64,000 nucleotides of DNA from JANSYL01 sp963921255. Its GTDB lineage: Bacteria > Pseudomonadota > Alphaproteobacteria > Rhodobacterales > Rhodobacteraceae. Position numbers and translations under genes: made by a program. The notes under the pieces were generated by a model. It saw only the letters and a list, made by a program, of their open reading frames with translations, searched no databases and was not told where the DNA came from. The stretch is from positions 868,001 to 932,000 of the forward strand of contig CAWUEW020000001.1 in the NCBI GenBank assembly GCA_963921255.3, in the 5' to 3' direction. Positions 1 to 8,012 of this stretch are shown here, piece after piece (positions within the stretch are counted from its first letter, which is position 1; each line of letters begins with the position of its first letter).

Positions 1-158
1 AACAACTGGCTTCCCCCCCATTCGCCGCCCACATCGCGGATTGTCTCGCGGCTGAACCGCGCGCGGTCGTCGATGACGGCGGAGACGAAAAACAAAGGGA
101 TGAACATCAGCAGGGCCAGAATGCCGACGATCAGAAAACGGGTACCAGTGCTACGCAT
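1..158 (-). CDS. creD: CreD family inner membrane protein, N-terminal part
   Basis: Only the first 52 codons lie in the window; the gene runs off the left edge. The start reads MRSTGTRFLIVGILALLMF and is followed by a short proline-containing stretch, then VIDDRARFSRE and a GGEWGGSQ-like segment. This is the usual beginning of CreD (Cet) proteins: one hydrophobic helix, then a periplasmic segment containing a WGG motif. CreD is an inner membrane protein of unclear biochemistry, linked in other bacteria to CreBC two-component control and envelope or beta-lactam stress. No CreB-type TTCAC direct repeat was seen in the upstream 150 bases. Identification is from the N-terminus alone. Confidence 0.7.
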   Translation of the reverse strand, partial: MRSTGTRFLIVGILALLMFIPLFFVSAVIDDRARFSRETIRDVGGEWGGSQL

Positions 159-243
159 GACAAGGGGCCTCGGGACAGTGCTGTTATCCGGCGCACACTA
201 CGACGGACTGGAGCGGCAACAAGGCAGGGAAACCAGACCCCTA

Positions 244-280
244 TGAAAACGGCAAAAGGGCGCGGAAAGACCCGCGCCCT
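244..280 (-). terminator. intrinsic terminator of the acidic exported protein gene
   Basis: A 9-bp perfect stem (257-265 with 272-280, six-base loop) lies 28 bases beyond the stop codon. On the minus strand it is followed by T-rich sequence down to 244. It most likely ends transcription of the gene at 308-724 before creD. Confidence 0.7.
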
Positions 281-307
281 CAAGACGTGTTGACGATGTC
301 AGGCGGC

Positions 308-724
308 TCAGCCCGGGCTGTCGTCGAAATCGTCCAGATCTTCGTCGTCCACTTCGCCGATCTCAGCGTCTTCGAGAATGTCGTCAAAGACATCCGGATC
401 CGACACTTCGTCGCCGATCTCGTCATCGATCGCGTCAGAGATTGTGACAGCTTCGACGGCGGTGATCGTGCCAGCGGCGACAGCGTCGTTCAGCGCCTCA
501 GCCGCGGTTGCCGCGATGGTGTTGGTCAAGGTCTGCACCTGTGCCGGGGGCAATCCGAGCAGCGCCAGGTTGGCCTGTGCCAACTGGATCGCCACGGTGC
601 ACGCCGCAGCGCTGGTCGCACATGCTGCTTCAACGCCGGACAAGTCAATCGCCTGCGCCGATGCTTGCTGCGCTGGCAGAACGAAGCTTGCCGCCACCGC
701 GCTTGTAAAAAGAATACGTTTCAT
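308..724 (-). CDS. small acidic exported protein of unknown function
   Basis: The protein has 138 residues. Start at 724 is chosen because GAGG lies eight bases upstream and a clean Sec signal peptide follows: MKRILFTSAV, then a hydrophobic stretch ending AQQASAQA. The mature part begins with an alanine-rich helical segment containing two cysteines (CATSAAACT). It ends in a highly acidic tail of about 45 residues rich in D and E (for example DDEDLDDFDDSPG). The acidic tail would suit cation binding or a secreted or periplasmic role, but no family was recognised. An in-frame ATG at 745 is possible but would bury the signal peptide. The gene stands alone, with a terminator behind it and a 13-bp palindrome about 100 bases upstream. 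Confidence 0.7.
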   Translation of the reverse strand: MKRILFTSAVAASFVLPAQQASAQAIDLSGVEAACATSAAACTVAIQLAQANLALLGLPPAQVQTLTNTIAATAAEALNDAVAAGTITAVEAVTISDAIDDEIGDEVSDPDVFDDILEDAEIGEVDDEDLDDFDDSPG

Positions 725-824
725 CACAAATACCTCGCTCGCCATAAGCCCAGTTCGAGAAAAGCGACTGCCACCCAGTTGGCGCCGTTGTCCGGTTAAT
801 AACATGGCCGAATACCCGCGCAAA

Positions 825-837
825 GGCGGAATCCGCC
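825..837. promoter_or_regulatory. 13-bp palindrome upstream of the acidic protein gene
   Basis: GGCGGAATCCGCC is a perfect palindrome flanked by A/T triplets on both sides. It lies about 100 bases upstream of the start at 724. It could be a protein-binding site or an RNA hairpin. No matching regulator is evident nearby. Confidence 0.3.
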
Positions 838-959
838 AAAATTGTGTAAGATTGACTGGGGTTTTTCCCTACTTGTGACCTTGCAGGCATACCTCCGCGC
901 GGGTCCGCCAAAAAAACGGGCAGAGTGTGAATTGGCGATTCGATTCTATTCGCGGCCCG

Positions 960-2591
960 CTACAGGTTTTGCCCGATTTCCCGGCCCGAGAAGATGCATC
1001 CCCCCAGGAACGTGCCCTCCAATGCATTGTAGCCGTGATACCCGCCACCCCCAAACCCGGCCACTTCGCCCGCCGCGAAGAGCCCGGCCACGGGCGCACC
1101 CGTGTCGCTCAGGGCCTGCCCTGACAGGTTGGTTTCCAAGCCACCAAGCGACTTTCGCGTTAAAATGTTGAGGCGGACAGCAATCAGCGGGCCGTGTTGC
1201 GGATCCAGAATCCGATGCGGTCTGGCGGTTCGGATCAGCTTGTCCCCCAGATAGCCGCGCGCGCCCCGGATCGCGGTGATCTGGGCGTCTTTCGACACCT
1301 TGTTGTCCAGCTGTGCGTCGCGCGCACGGATCTGTTGTTCGAGGGCGTCGGCATTAAGCGTGGCCTCCGGTGTCAGGCGGTTCATTTCGTCCACCAGGTT
1401 GCTCAAATTTCGGGCAATCACGAAATCGGCGCCATGCGCCTTGAAGGCTTCCACCGCCCGAGTCGCGCCTTTCGACAACCGCTCGCGCAGGACTGCACCC
1501 CACTTGCCAGAGGTCAGGTCCGGATTCTGCTCGGAGCCCGAGAGCGCAAATTCTTTTTCGATGATGGATTGCGTCAGGATGAACCAGGAATGGCCGTGCC
1601 CGGTGCTCAAGATGCGTTTTAACGTGCCGAGCGTATCGAAGCCCGGAAAGAACGGCGCCTCCAGCCGTGCGCCCAGGGCATCAAACCACATGGAAGATGG
1701 GCCGGGCAGGATGCGAATGCCGTGGTTGGGCCAGATGGGATCCCAGTTCTGGAGCCCCTCGGTATAGTGCCACATCCGATCTCTGTTGATGACCCGGCCA
1801 CCGGCGGTTTCGGCGACACGCAACCCGCTGCCGTCGACGTAGTCGGGAACGCCCGACACCATGCGGGCGGGCGGTGGGCCCAGGCGTTCGGTCGGCCAGG
1901 TCGCGCGAACCAGGTCATGATTGCCGCCGATCCCGCCCGTGGTCAGGACCACGGCGTCGGCTTGGGCCGAAAAGCATCTAGCGACGTGGCGGTTTGTAGC
2001 GACGCCGATTGGCGCTGCATCGTCTTCCAAAACGTCTCCGTGCACGCCCGTCACCACGCCATTGGTCAGATCAAGGCCAGTGATCCGATGTCGGAATGCC
2101 AGTTGAATGTTCGGGTGATCCAGAACACGGGCCGCGTAGGGCTTTACCACGCCCGTGCCCGTGCCCCACGTGATGTGGAACCGCGGGACAGAGTTTCCGT
2201 GCCCGTCGGCTTCGGCGCCGCCCCGTTCGGCCCAACCCACCACCGGGAACCACCGCATCCCGAGGTCACGTAAGTACCCGCGCATCGGCCCTGCTGCGAA
2301 ATCCAGATAAGCCTCCGCCCACGCGCGGGGGTGGGCATCTTCCGGTCGATCGAACTGGGCCGAGCCCATCCAATCGGACGCCGCGAGGTCCCGGCTGTCC
2401 CGAATGCCGAGCCGGCGCTGCTCGGGCGTGTCGACCATGAACAGACCGCCAAGGCTCCACCAGGCCTGTCCGCCAATGGATTGCGGCCCCTCCTGGTCCA
2501 GGAGCAGCACTTTGCGCCCCCGCTCGGCGGCATGATAGGCGGCGACCAATCCCGACAGACCGGCGCCCACAACGATCAGGTCAGCTTTCAT
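960..2591 (-). CDS. FAD-binding dehydrogenase (fumarate reductase/KstD-like flavoprotein)
   Basis: The 543-residue protein starts MKADLIVVGAGLSGL, a GxGxxG dinucleotide-binding motif at residues 9-14, followed by LLDQEG, where an acidic residue would hold the FAD ribose. Near the C-terminus AAGEVAGFGGGGYHGYNALEG is the second FAD contact, typical of the fumarate reductase/succinate dehydrogenase flavoprotein superfamily. Length and motifs fit the group annotated as putative FAD-binding dehydrogenase, related to 3-ketosteroid dehydrogenases. The substrate is not known. Start at 2591 is supported by GGAGG seven bases upstream. The gene is transcribed divergently from the VOC protein at 2750. 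Confidence 0.85.
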   Translation of the reverse strand: MKADLIVVGAGLSGLVAAYHAAERGRKVLLLDQEGPQSIGGQAWWSLGGLFMVDTPEQRRLGIRDSRDLAASDWMGSAQFDRPEDAHPRAWAEAYLDFAAGPMRGYLRDLGMRWFPVVGWAERGGAEADGHGNSVPRFHITWGTGTGVVKPYAARVLDHPNIQLAFRHRITGLDLTNGVVTGVHGDVLEDDAAPIGVATNRHVARCFSAQADAVVLTTGGIGGNHDLVRATWPTERLGPPPARMVSGVPDYVDGSGLRVAETAGGRVINRDRMWHYTEGLQNWDPIWPNHGIRILPGPSSMWFDALGARLEAPFFPGFDTLGTLKRILSTGHGHSWFILTQSIIEKEFALSGSEQNPDLTSGKWGAVLRERLSKGATRAVEAFKAHGADFVIARNLSNLVDEMNRLTPEATLNADALEQQIRARDAQLDNKVSKDAQITAIRGARGYLGDKLIRTARPHRILDPQHGPLIAVRLNILTRKSLGGLETNLSGQALSDTGAPVAGLFAAGEVAGFGGGGYHGYNALEGTFLGGCIFSGREIGQNL

Positions 2592-2749
2592 GCAAGGTCC
2601 TCCCGCGCGGCACGGTAGCGGCAAGTGGGGGGGCTGTCTTGATACAACGCGACGTCAGCTTCGACGCACATCTGCGGTGCGCACAGACTTGGCGCGCTGG
2701 CGCTGAACGTCTGCTAGAGTGGCCCCACGGCCAGAGACGGGAGGTCCAA

Positions 2750-3238
2750 ATGACAGAAACATACCGTGCGCCCGACGCGCTCTCGGTCGGTCACGCCCAT
2801 TTGCGCGTCTCGGATCTGGAACGGTCCGTGGCCTTCTATCAGAAAGTTCTGGGCCTAGAGGTGCAGGCGAGGTACGGCACCGAAGCTGCCTTCATGTCGG
2901 CCGGTGGATATCACCATCATCTGGGGCTCAACACCTGGGACAGTCTGAATGGCGGGCCCCCTGCAAAAGGAAGCACAGGCCTTTATCACGTGGCGTATCT
3001 GTATCCGTCGCGACAAGAATTGGCGCGTGCGGTGGCCCATGTTCTTGCATGCGGTGTGACGCTGACGGGCGCGTCGGATCACGGCGTTTCAGTTGCCGTT
3101 TACTTCGATGATCCCGATGGGAACGGAATCGAACTGTATTACGACCGACCGCGGGAGGAATGGGTGCGCACTGCCGACGGCGCCCTGCAGATTGTCAGCG
3201 CACGGATCGACTTGGATGCCCTGCTGGCCGAGGCATAA
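2750..3238 (+). CDS. VOC family protein (glyoxalase/extradiol dioxygenase fold)
   Basis: 162 residues in two beta-alpha-beta-beta-beta modules. The first contains VGHAHLRVSDLERSVAFYQ, with the metal-ligand histidine and the helix typical of the family. The second holds LYHVAYLYPS and ends with DPDGNGIELYYDRP, which carries the usual C-terminal glutamate ligand. The overall pattern resembles CatE-like catechol 2,3-dioxygenase or glyoxalase proteins, but substrate cannot be told from sequence. Start at 2750 has GGGAGGT just upstream; longer in-frame starts back to 2639 lack such a site. Confidence 0.85.
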   Translation: MTETYRAPDALSVGHAHLRVSDLERSVAFYQKVLGLEVQARYGTEAAFMSAGGYHHHLGLNTWDSLNGGPPAKGSTGLYHVAYLYPSRQELARAVAHVLACGVTLTGASDHGVSVAVYFDDPDGNGIELYYDRPREEWVRTADGALQIVSARIDLDALLAEA

Positions 3239-3354
3239 ACGAAGCCTTAACCGGTCCGAGTGCACATTATTTAAACTTTACTTGCTGAGGGCCGCGCATA
3301 TAGCCAGCGCTCACAGCCAAAATTCGAACGTTTTCCTGCATGCCGGAGGGTTTC

Positions 3355-3549
3355 ATGCAAAAGACACCGACGCACCGTTGCGCCGATGCGCGCACGGCCC
3401 CCAAAGACCGCACCGCAAAAACCGCCACTGCCGTGCGTCCCGCACGCACGGTGCGTCGCGTGACGCGCGCCGGTGCCCCGAAGCGCCCGCTTCAGGCGGG
3501 GGGCTCCATGGACTACCAACAGGGCTTCACCTCGGGCGCCCAGTTGTAA
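3355..3549 (+). CDS. possible small basic protein or leader peptide upstream of ilvE
   Basis: 64 codons preceded by a good GGAGGG site seven bases upstream. The product is rich in R, K, T and A and ends MDYQQGFTSGAQL. No family was recognised. The reading frame contains two short stem-loops (3431-3451 and about 3489-3503). It fills most of the 370-base gap between the VOC gene and the aminotransferase. It could be a genuine small protein, or a translated leader affecting the downstream gene; it lacks the runs of Leu, Ile or Val codons expected of a classical ilv attenuator. Apart from this ORF, the gap holds nothing else recognised. Confidence 0.4.
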   Translation: MQKTPTHRCADARTAPKDRTAKTATAVRPARTVRRVTRAGAPKRPLQAGGSMDYQQGFTSGAQL

Positions 3550-3608
3550 TCTGGACCTGACCGTCAAAATGCCTCAGGCTCTCGTGGAAGCGATTGAAGG
3601 AGGGCGTC

Positions 3609-4475
3609 ATGGCGGTCGGAACCAACATCAAAACCTACTACCAGGGCGCCTGGCATGACGGCGATGTGCCCATCATGGGCGCGGCCGACCACGGTGCGTG
3701 GTTGGGCACAACCGTGTTTGACGGCGCCCGTTATATTGACGGGCTTGCGCCGGATCTGCGCGCCCATTGCGACCGGGTTGTGAACTCCGCCAAGGCCCTG
3801 ATGCTGCATCCGGGCCTGACGGGGGCCGAGATCTTCGACATCGCTTGGGAAGGGCTGAAGCGGTATCCGAAGGATGCGGCGGTCTATGTCCGGCCGATGT
3901 TCTGGGGCATTGATGGTGGCGCCTACGGCATCGTCCCCGCCGAGACCGAAGCCGGGTTCAGCATCTGCCTCGAAGAGGTGCCGATGGCGCCGCCCGAGGC
4001 GGCGTCGCGCCTGGCGACCACGCGGTTCCATCGCCCGGTCATGGCGACGGCGGTCACCAACGCGAAAGCGGGATGCCTGTATCCCAACAACGCCCGCATG
4101 CTGACCGAGGCCGCCTCGAAGGGGTACGACAACGCGCTTGTGGCGGATGCGATGGGCAATGTGGCCGAGACGGCCACGGCGAACATTTTCATGGTGCGCG
4201 ACGGTGTTGTCTTTACGCCTGTGCCAAATGGGACGTTCCTCAATGGCATCACCCGCCAGCGCCATATCAAGAACCTGCGCGCGGACGGCTTCGAGGTTGT
4301 CGAAACCGTGCTCAGCTTTGATGATTTCCGGGCCGCGGATGAGTTGTTCATGTCTGGAAACCTGAACAAGGTGACCCCGGTGATCGAGTTTGACGGCACC
4401 CATTACCAAATGGGACCGATCGCCAAGCGGGTCAGAGAACTTTATTGGGATTGGGCAAGGAGTGATGTTGCGTGA
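3609..4475 (+). CDS. ilvE: branched-chain amino acid aminotransferase (class IV PLP enzyme)
   Basis: 288 residues of the fold-type IV PLP aminotransferase family, which moves amino groups between glutamate and branched-chain 2-oxo acids. The Schiff-base lysine is probably K153 in NAKAGCLYPNNARM, and the conserved GNVAETATANIF segment carries the PLP-contacting glutamate. The N-terminal HGAWLGTTVFDGARYI segment is typical of the family. Start at 3609 has AAGGAGGG five bases upstream. D-amino acid transaminase or 4-amino-4-deoxychorismate lyase are members of the same fold and cannot be fully excluded. The stop overlaps the GTG start of the next gene, so the two are probably translated together. 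Confidence 0.8.
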   Translation: MAVGTNIKTYYQGAWHDGDVPIMGAADHGAWLGTTVFDGARYIDGLAPDLRAHCDRVVNSAKALMLHPGLTGAEIFDIAWEGLKRYPKDAAVYVRPMFWGIDGGAYGIVPAETEAGFSICLEEVPMAPPEAASRLATTRFHRPVMATAVTNAKAGCLYPNNARMLTEAASKGYDNALVADAMGNVAETATANIFMVRDGVVFTPVPNGTFLNGITRQRHIKNLRADGFEVVETVLSFDDFRAADELFMSGNLNKVTPVIEFDGTHYQMGPIAKRVRELYWDWARSDVA

Positions 4476-5086
4476 GTACGAGTACCCCGAACCGTGTTGA
4501 CGTTTGGTTTGAGTTTGCCAGTACCTATTCCTACCCGGCCATTATGCGTGTCGAAGCCGAGGCACAGGCCCGCGGCGTGCCTTTGATCTGGCGTCCGTTC
4601 CTGCTTGGCCCGGTGTTTGCCGCACAAGGGCTGGCAGATTCGCCGTTTAAAACGAACGAGATCAAAGGCGCCTATATGTGGCGCGATATCGAACGGATTT
4701 GCGCCGCCGATGATCTTCCCTTCCAGCGGCCCAGTCGGTTCCCGCGCGGCAGTCTTCTTTCGGCGCGCATCGCCTTTGCGTTCAGTGATGCCCGGTGGAT
4801 CGGGGCGTTTGTCCGGCGGGTTTACACGGCCAATTTCGCGGATGACGCCGATGTGGATCAGCCCGAGGTCATTGTGGCGTTGCTCGACGAATTGGATCTG
4901 GACAGCCAAGACATCGTCACCGCCGCCACCACTCCGGACACGAAACTGGGGCTGCTGGCGCAGACCGAAGCGGCGATCGCGTCGGGCATCTTCGGCGCCC
5001 CGACATTTGCCGTCGGTCCCGAGCTGTTTTGGGGCAACGACCGGCTGGAGGCGGCGCTGGCTTGGGCCACTGGTCCGAAACCGTAA
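4472..5086 (+). CDS. 2-hydroxychromene-2-carboxylate isomerase family protein (DsbA fold)
   Basis: 204 residues with a GTG start that overlaps the ilvE stop by four bases; AAGGAG lies about nine bases upstream. The N-terminus VDVWFEFASTYSYPA carries a serine where thioredoxin-like oxidoreductases have cysteine, as in NahD-type glutathione-dependent isomerases. The C-terminal FGAPTFAVGPELFWGNDRLE is the family signature, with the cis-proline region and the FxGxDRL element. In naphthalene-degrading bacteria NahD isomerises a ring-cleavage product. Many relatives, likely including this one, sit outside any aromatic pathway, so the in vivo substrate is unknown. Confidence 0.8.
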   Translation: MSTSTPNRVDVWFEFASTYSYPAIMRVEAEAQARGVPLIWRPFLLGPVFAAQGLADSPFKTNEIKGAYMWRDIERICAADDLPFQRPSRFPRGSLLSARIAFAFSDARWIGAFVRRVYTANFADDADVDQPEVIVALLDELDLDSQDIVTAATTPDTKLGLLAQTEAAIASGIFGAPTFAVGPELFWGNDRLEAALAWATGPKP

Positions 5087-5151
5087 AGCGCGTTCAAGAT
5101 TGCGCCGTGACATCGAATGCGGCAGTCTACCCGGCGGCAAGGGAGACAGAG

Positions 5152-5607
5152 ATGCGGAAGTTCCTGGTAGTGCTCGACGACACGCGCGAGTGCCTGAATG
5201 CGATGCGCTTCGCAGCCATGCGCGCGGCGCACACGTCTGGTGGCGTCGAAATCCTGTCTGTGATTCCGCCGGATGAATTCAACCATTGGATCGGCGTCGG
5301 CGAAGTGATGCGTGCCGAAGCGCGCGAACGGATCGAGGCGCATTTCAACGTCTTCGCCAAATGGATGCGCGACAAGCAAGGCATCGAACCCAACCTTGTC
5401 ATCCGCGAAGGCGAGCCGGTCGACGAAATCCTGCGCCACATCCGGGAGTCCGATGAAATCGGCGTTCTGGTGTTGGGCGCGGGCTCGGGCAAGGGGGGGC
5501 CTGGGCCCTTGGTGACGTCATTGACCAAGCAGTCCGGATCCCTTCCAACGCCCATCACGATTGTGCCGGTCGAATTATCCAAGGAACAGTTGGAACAAAT
5601 CACCTGA
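5152..5607 (+). CDS. universal stress protein (UspA family)
   Basis: 151 residues starting MRKFLVVLDDTRECLNAMRFA, the typical first strand and acidic loop of the UspA fold. The C-terminal part VLVLGAGSGKGGPGPLV resembles the ATP-binding glycine-rich loop of nucleotide-binding members, though its spacing is not canonical. The protein ends ITIVPVELSKEQLEQI. Family members respond to nutrient, oxidative or respiratory stress. Start at 5152 has a GGGAGA site nearby; upstream in-frame starts run into the previous gene. It sits before the DUF2267 gene and may share its transcript. Confidence 0.85.
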   Translation: MRKFLVVLDDTRECLNAMRFAAMRAAHTSGGVEILSVIPPDEFNHWIGVGEVMRAEARERIEAHFNVFAKWMRDKQGIEPNLVIREGEPVDEILRHIRESDEIGVLVLGAGSGKGGPGPLVTSLTKQSGSLPTPITIVPVELSKEQLEQIT

Positions 5608-5638
5608 AGGCGCCGGTTGGCCCGGCCCGGGGAACAAC

Positions 5639-6094
5639 ATGCCGATGCCATGGACCTATCGCCACGCGGGGCGCGAATGGGCGCTGTTTCTGGGCGACAT
5701 CAAGGACGTGATGGGAACCCCGTCCGACAACGTGGCCTACACCACGGCTGAAGGCGCGTTTGCAGCATTCCGGCGGCGTCTCACGCCCGCCCAGGTGGCG
5801 GCGTTCTGCCAGATTATGCCGGCCCTGCCGCGGGCTTTGTTCCTCCAAGGTTGGTCGGCCGCGCCCCCGGTATCCTGGGCGGATCGCGCGACCTACCTTG
5901 CCGAAGTCAAAGCGCTGCGGGCGCATCACAATCTGTCAACGGACCTTGCCCTGGATGCCGTGTCGGTGGCCTTGCACCGCGCGGTGGGATCGGATGCCCT
6001 CGTCCCTGCGCTCGACGCCATTGGGCCTGAGGCGCAAGATTTCTGGGCGATCAACCTGCCGGTTCCGGTCGCATTGGACCGGCACGGGTTTTAG
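5639..6094 (+). CDS. DUF2267 family protein
   Basis: 151 residues. The central part has the pattern of DUF2267: an alpha-helical segment TAEGAFAAFRRRLTPAQVAAFCQIMPALPRALFLQGW, then a second repeat-like helix pair after residue 90. The biochemical role of this family is unknown; members are soluble helical proteins often found near stress genes, as here behind a universal stress protein. Start at 5639 is chosen for the GGGGA upstream; an in-frame ATG at 5645 is an alternative. Confidence 0.75.
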   Translation: MPMPWTYRHAGREWALFLGDIKDVMGTPSDNVAYTTAEGAFAAFRRRLTPAQVAAFCQIMPALPRALFLQGWSAAPPVSWADRATYLAEVKALRAHHNLSTDLALDAVSVALHRAVGSDALVPALDAIGPEAQDFWAINLPVPVALDRHGF

Positions 6095-6182
6095 GTCCAA
6101 ATCGCCAGATTAGAACCGTTCCAAAGATTGACATTCCGATGGCCCCGCCTCATATCTGACGAAACCGATAAGGATTGCGAAC

Positions 6183-6746
6183 ATGTTCATTCAGACCGAG
6201 TCGACGCCGAACCCGGCCACCCTGAAATTCCTGCCCGGACAGACCGTGCTGGAGATGGGAACCGCCGATTTCCCAACGGCTGACACGGCCGAGAAAAGCC
6301 CGCTGGCCCGTGGTATCTTTGGCGTGTCTGGCGTGACCGGCGTGTTCTTTGGGACCGACTTCGTGACGGTCACCAAAGCGGATGACATGGAATGGGATCA
6401 CATCAAACCCGCGATCCTGGGCGCGATCATGGAGCATTTCCAATCCGGTGCGCCGGTGATGGAGGGCGAGGCCGACGCATCCGGTGGCCATGCCGAACAC
6501 GACGGTGAAGATGCCGAGATTGTCGGCCAGATCAAAACGCTTCTCGACACCCGTGTGCGGCCGGCCGTGGCACAGGACGGCGGCGATATCACCTTCCACG
6601 GCTTCGACCGCGGGGTTGTCTACCTGCACATGCAAGGGGCCTGCGCGGGTTGCCCGTCCTCGACCCTGACGCTGAAAATGGGGATCGAGAACCTGTTGCG
6701 GCACTACATCCCCGAAGTGCTTGAGGTGCGCCCTGTCGCGGTCTGA
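6183..6746 (+). CDS. nfu: NifU-like Fe-S cluster carrier (Nfu type)
   Basis: 187 residues in two parts. An N-terminal Nfu domain (about 1-87, starting MFIQTESTPNPATLKFLPG) is joined by an acidic linker to a NifU C-terminal domain (about 112-187). The latter holds the CAGC cluster-binding pair at C154 and C157 within GACAGCPSST. Nfu proteins carry 4Fe-4S clusters from the assembly machinery to client enzymes. The length and two-domain order match mitochondrial NFU1 and alphaproteobacterial homologues. The 3' end overlaps the start of tsaB by 26 bases. Confidence 0.92.
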   Translation: MFIQTESTPNPATLKFLPGQTVLEMGTADFPTADTAEKSPLARGIFGVSGVTGVFFGTDFVTVTKADDMEWDHIKPAILGAIMEHFQSGAPVMEGEADASGGHAEHDGEDAEIVGQIKTLLDTRVRPAVAQDGGDITFHGFDRGVVYLHMQGACAGCPSSTLTLKMGIENLLRHYIPEVLEVRPVAV

Positions 6747-7404
6747 CCCGAACATTCTTGCTTTCGACACATCGGCCGCGCATTGCGCGGTCGCTGTGCT
6801 TTCGGAGGGGCGTATCGCAGCGTCTGTGTTCGCGCCGATGGCCAAAGGGCAGGTGGAGCATCTGATGCCCTTGGTTCAGCAAGCATTGGAAAATGCCAAG
6901 CTGCGCACCCAAGACCTTGATGGGATCGGTGTCGGTGTCGGGCCCGGCAACTTCACGGGGTTGCGGATCTCGGTCTCCGCGGCGCGTGGGTTGGCCTTGG
7001 CGCTCGGTCGCCCGGCCATTGGAGTGACGGGGTTCGAGGCATTGGCCCATGGCCAGACTGGGCCGTGTTTGGCCGTGATCCCGGCACCGCGCGGCGCGGC
7101 ATTTGTCCAGTTTCGGGGCGCGCAGTGCAGCGACCCGGTTCAGGTCGCGGCAGACGATCCCTTGACCGCCGTCGTGGGCGACCATCCGACCGCTCCGATC
7201 GTCATACCGGCCTGGGCAGATCAACCCGACCGCGACTGGTCCGGGTTCGGCCCGGTGACGCCGGCTGACCTGAATATCGCCGCGGCCATCGCCCAGATCG
7301 CGGCGCGCCGCCTTGAGGATCCGGGGCCGCGCCCCGCCCCGTTATACCTGCGCGCAGCGGACGCAGCCCCCTCCCGCGACGCCCCGCCGGTGATCTTGCC
7401 GTGA
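6721..7404 (+). CDS. tsaB: tRNA threonylcarbamoyladenosine biosynthesis protein TsaB
   Basis: 227 residues of the ASKHA (actin-like ATPase) fold. ILAFDTSAAHCAVAV is the first phosphate-binding strand, and GVGVGPGNFTGLRISVSAARGLA is the TsaB signature. TsaB joins TsaD and TsaE to place threonylcarbamoyl on A37 of ANN-decoding tRNAs. The start is uncertain: TTG at 6721 is the only common start codon in frame before the first strand, with a weak ribosome site. A CTG at 6733 has GAGG at good spacing. The gene overlaps nfu upstream and rimI downstream, the latter by GTGA, so expression is probably coupled. Confidence 0.88.
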   Translation: MRCALSRSDPNILAFDTSAAHCAVAVLSEGRIAASVFAPMAKGQVEHLMPLVQQALENAKLRTQDLDGIGVGVGPGNFTGLRISVSAARGLALALGRPAIGVTGFEALAHGQTGPCLAVIPAPRGAAFVQFRGAQCSDPVQVAADDPLTAVVGDHPTAPIVIPAWADQPDRDWSGFGPVTPADLNIAAAIAQIAARRLEDPGPRPAPLYLRAADAAPSRDAPPVILP

Positions 7405-7847
7405 CGCCGGCCGAAATGTCGTCGATCCATGCCCGCGCGTTCGCCGGTGGTCAGGTCTGGTCCGAGGCGGATATCCGGGACCTTCTGGACCAGCCGACGG
7501 TGCAGGCGGTTTTCGATGACCGGCACGGCTTCGCCCTGTTTCGGGTTCTGCCGCCAGAGGCCGAACTGCTGACCATCGCCATCGACCCGGCGGTACAGCA
7601 TCAGGGGCGCGGCCGGGCCTTGCTGGCCTCCGGTCTTTCCGATCTGGCCGCCTCCGGCGTGAACGCCGTGTTCCTCGACGTTGCCGAAGACAATACAGCC
7701 GCCCGCGCCCTCTACGCGCGGCTTGGATTTGAGGAAGTGTCGCGCCGACCGGCCTACTACCGGCGTGACGATGGTGCACGGGTGGACGCGCTGGTCCTAC
7801 AGCGTTCGACGGCTGCCGAAAAATCCATCGCTTCGGACGGCCATTAG
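7401..7847 (+). CDS. rimI: ribosomal protein S18-alanine N-acetyltransferase RimI
   Basis: 148 residues of the GNAT fold. The acetyl-CoA loop is QHQGRGRALL (about 66-75), and the C-terminal DNTAARALYARLGFEEVSRRPAYY is typical of RimI. The GTG start overlaps the tsaB stop by four bases. tsaB-rimI pairs are common in bacteria, which supports the assignment over other GNAT enzymes. The last fifteen residues are less conserved in pattern. Confidence 0.85.
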   Translation: MTPAEMSSIHARAFAGGQVWSEADIRDLLDQPTVQAVFDDRHGFALFRVLPPEAELLTIAIDPAVQHQGRGRALLASGLSDLAASGVNAVFLDVAEDNTAARALYARLGFEEVSRRPAYYRRDDGARVDALVLQRSTAAEKSIASDGH

Positions 7848-7890
7848 CCACTTGCCGCCAAGTCGGACCCCGATTCCCGACAGAATCCGG

Positions 7891-7920
7891 TTGACCCCAT
7901 CCCGTCGCTTTGCCCTTATT
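7891..7920 (+). promoter_or_regulatory. candidate promoter of the nucleoside transporter operon
   Basis: TTGACC at 7891-7896 is followed after 18 bases by CTTATT at 7915-7920, a plausible sigma-70 -35/-10 pair. It lies about 90 bases upstream of the binding-protein start in the only sizeable gap before the operon. Confidence 0.4.
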
Positions 7921-8012
7921 CACCGCAGAGGGCCGCGCTGCGGTCTTTCGAAGTTTCGGGCACGCGTGCGCACATCAATCAGCCGCGGCCCTGTCCAACC
8001 GGGAGTGACACC

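Noticed and set aside
378..878. Plus-strand frames opposite the acidic exported protein
   Set aside because: Ser/Ala-rich shadows with no start signal; the minus-strand frame has a signal peptide and terminator.
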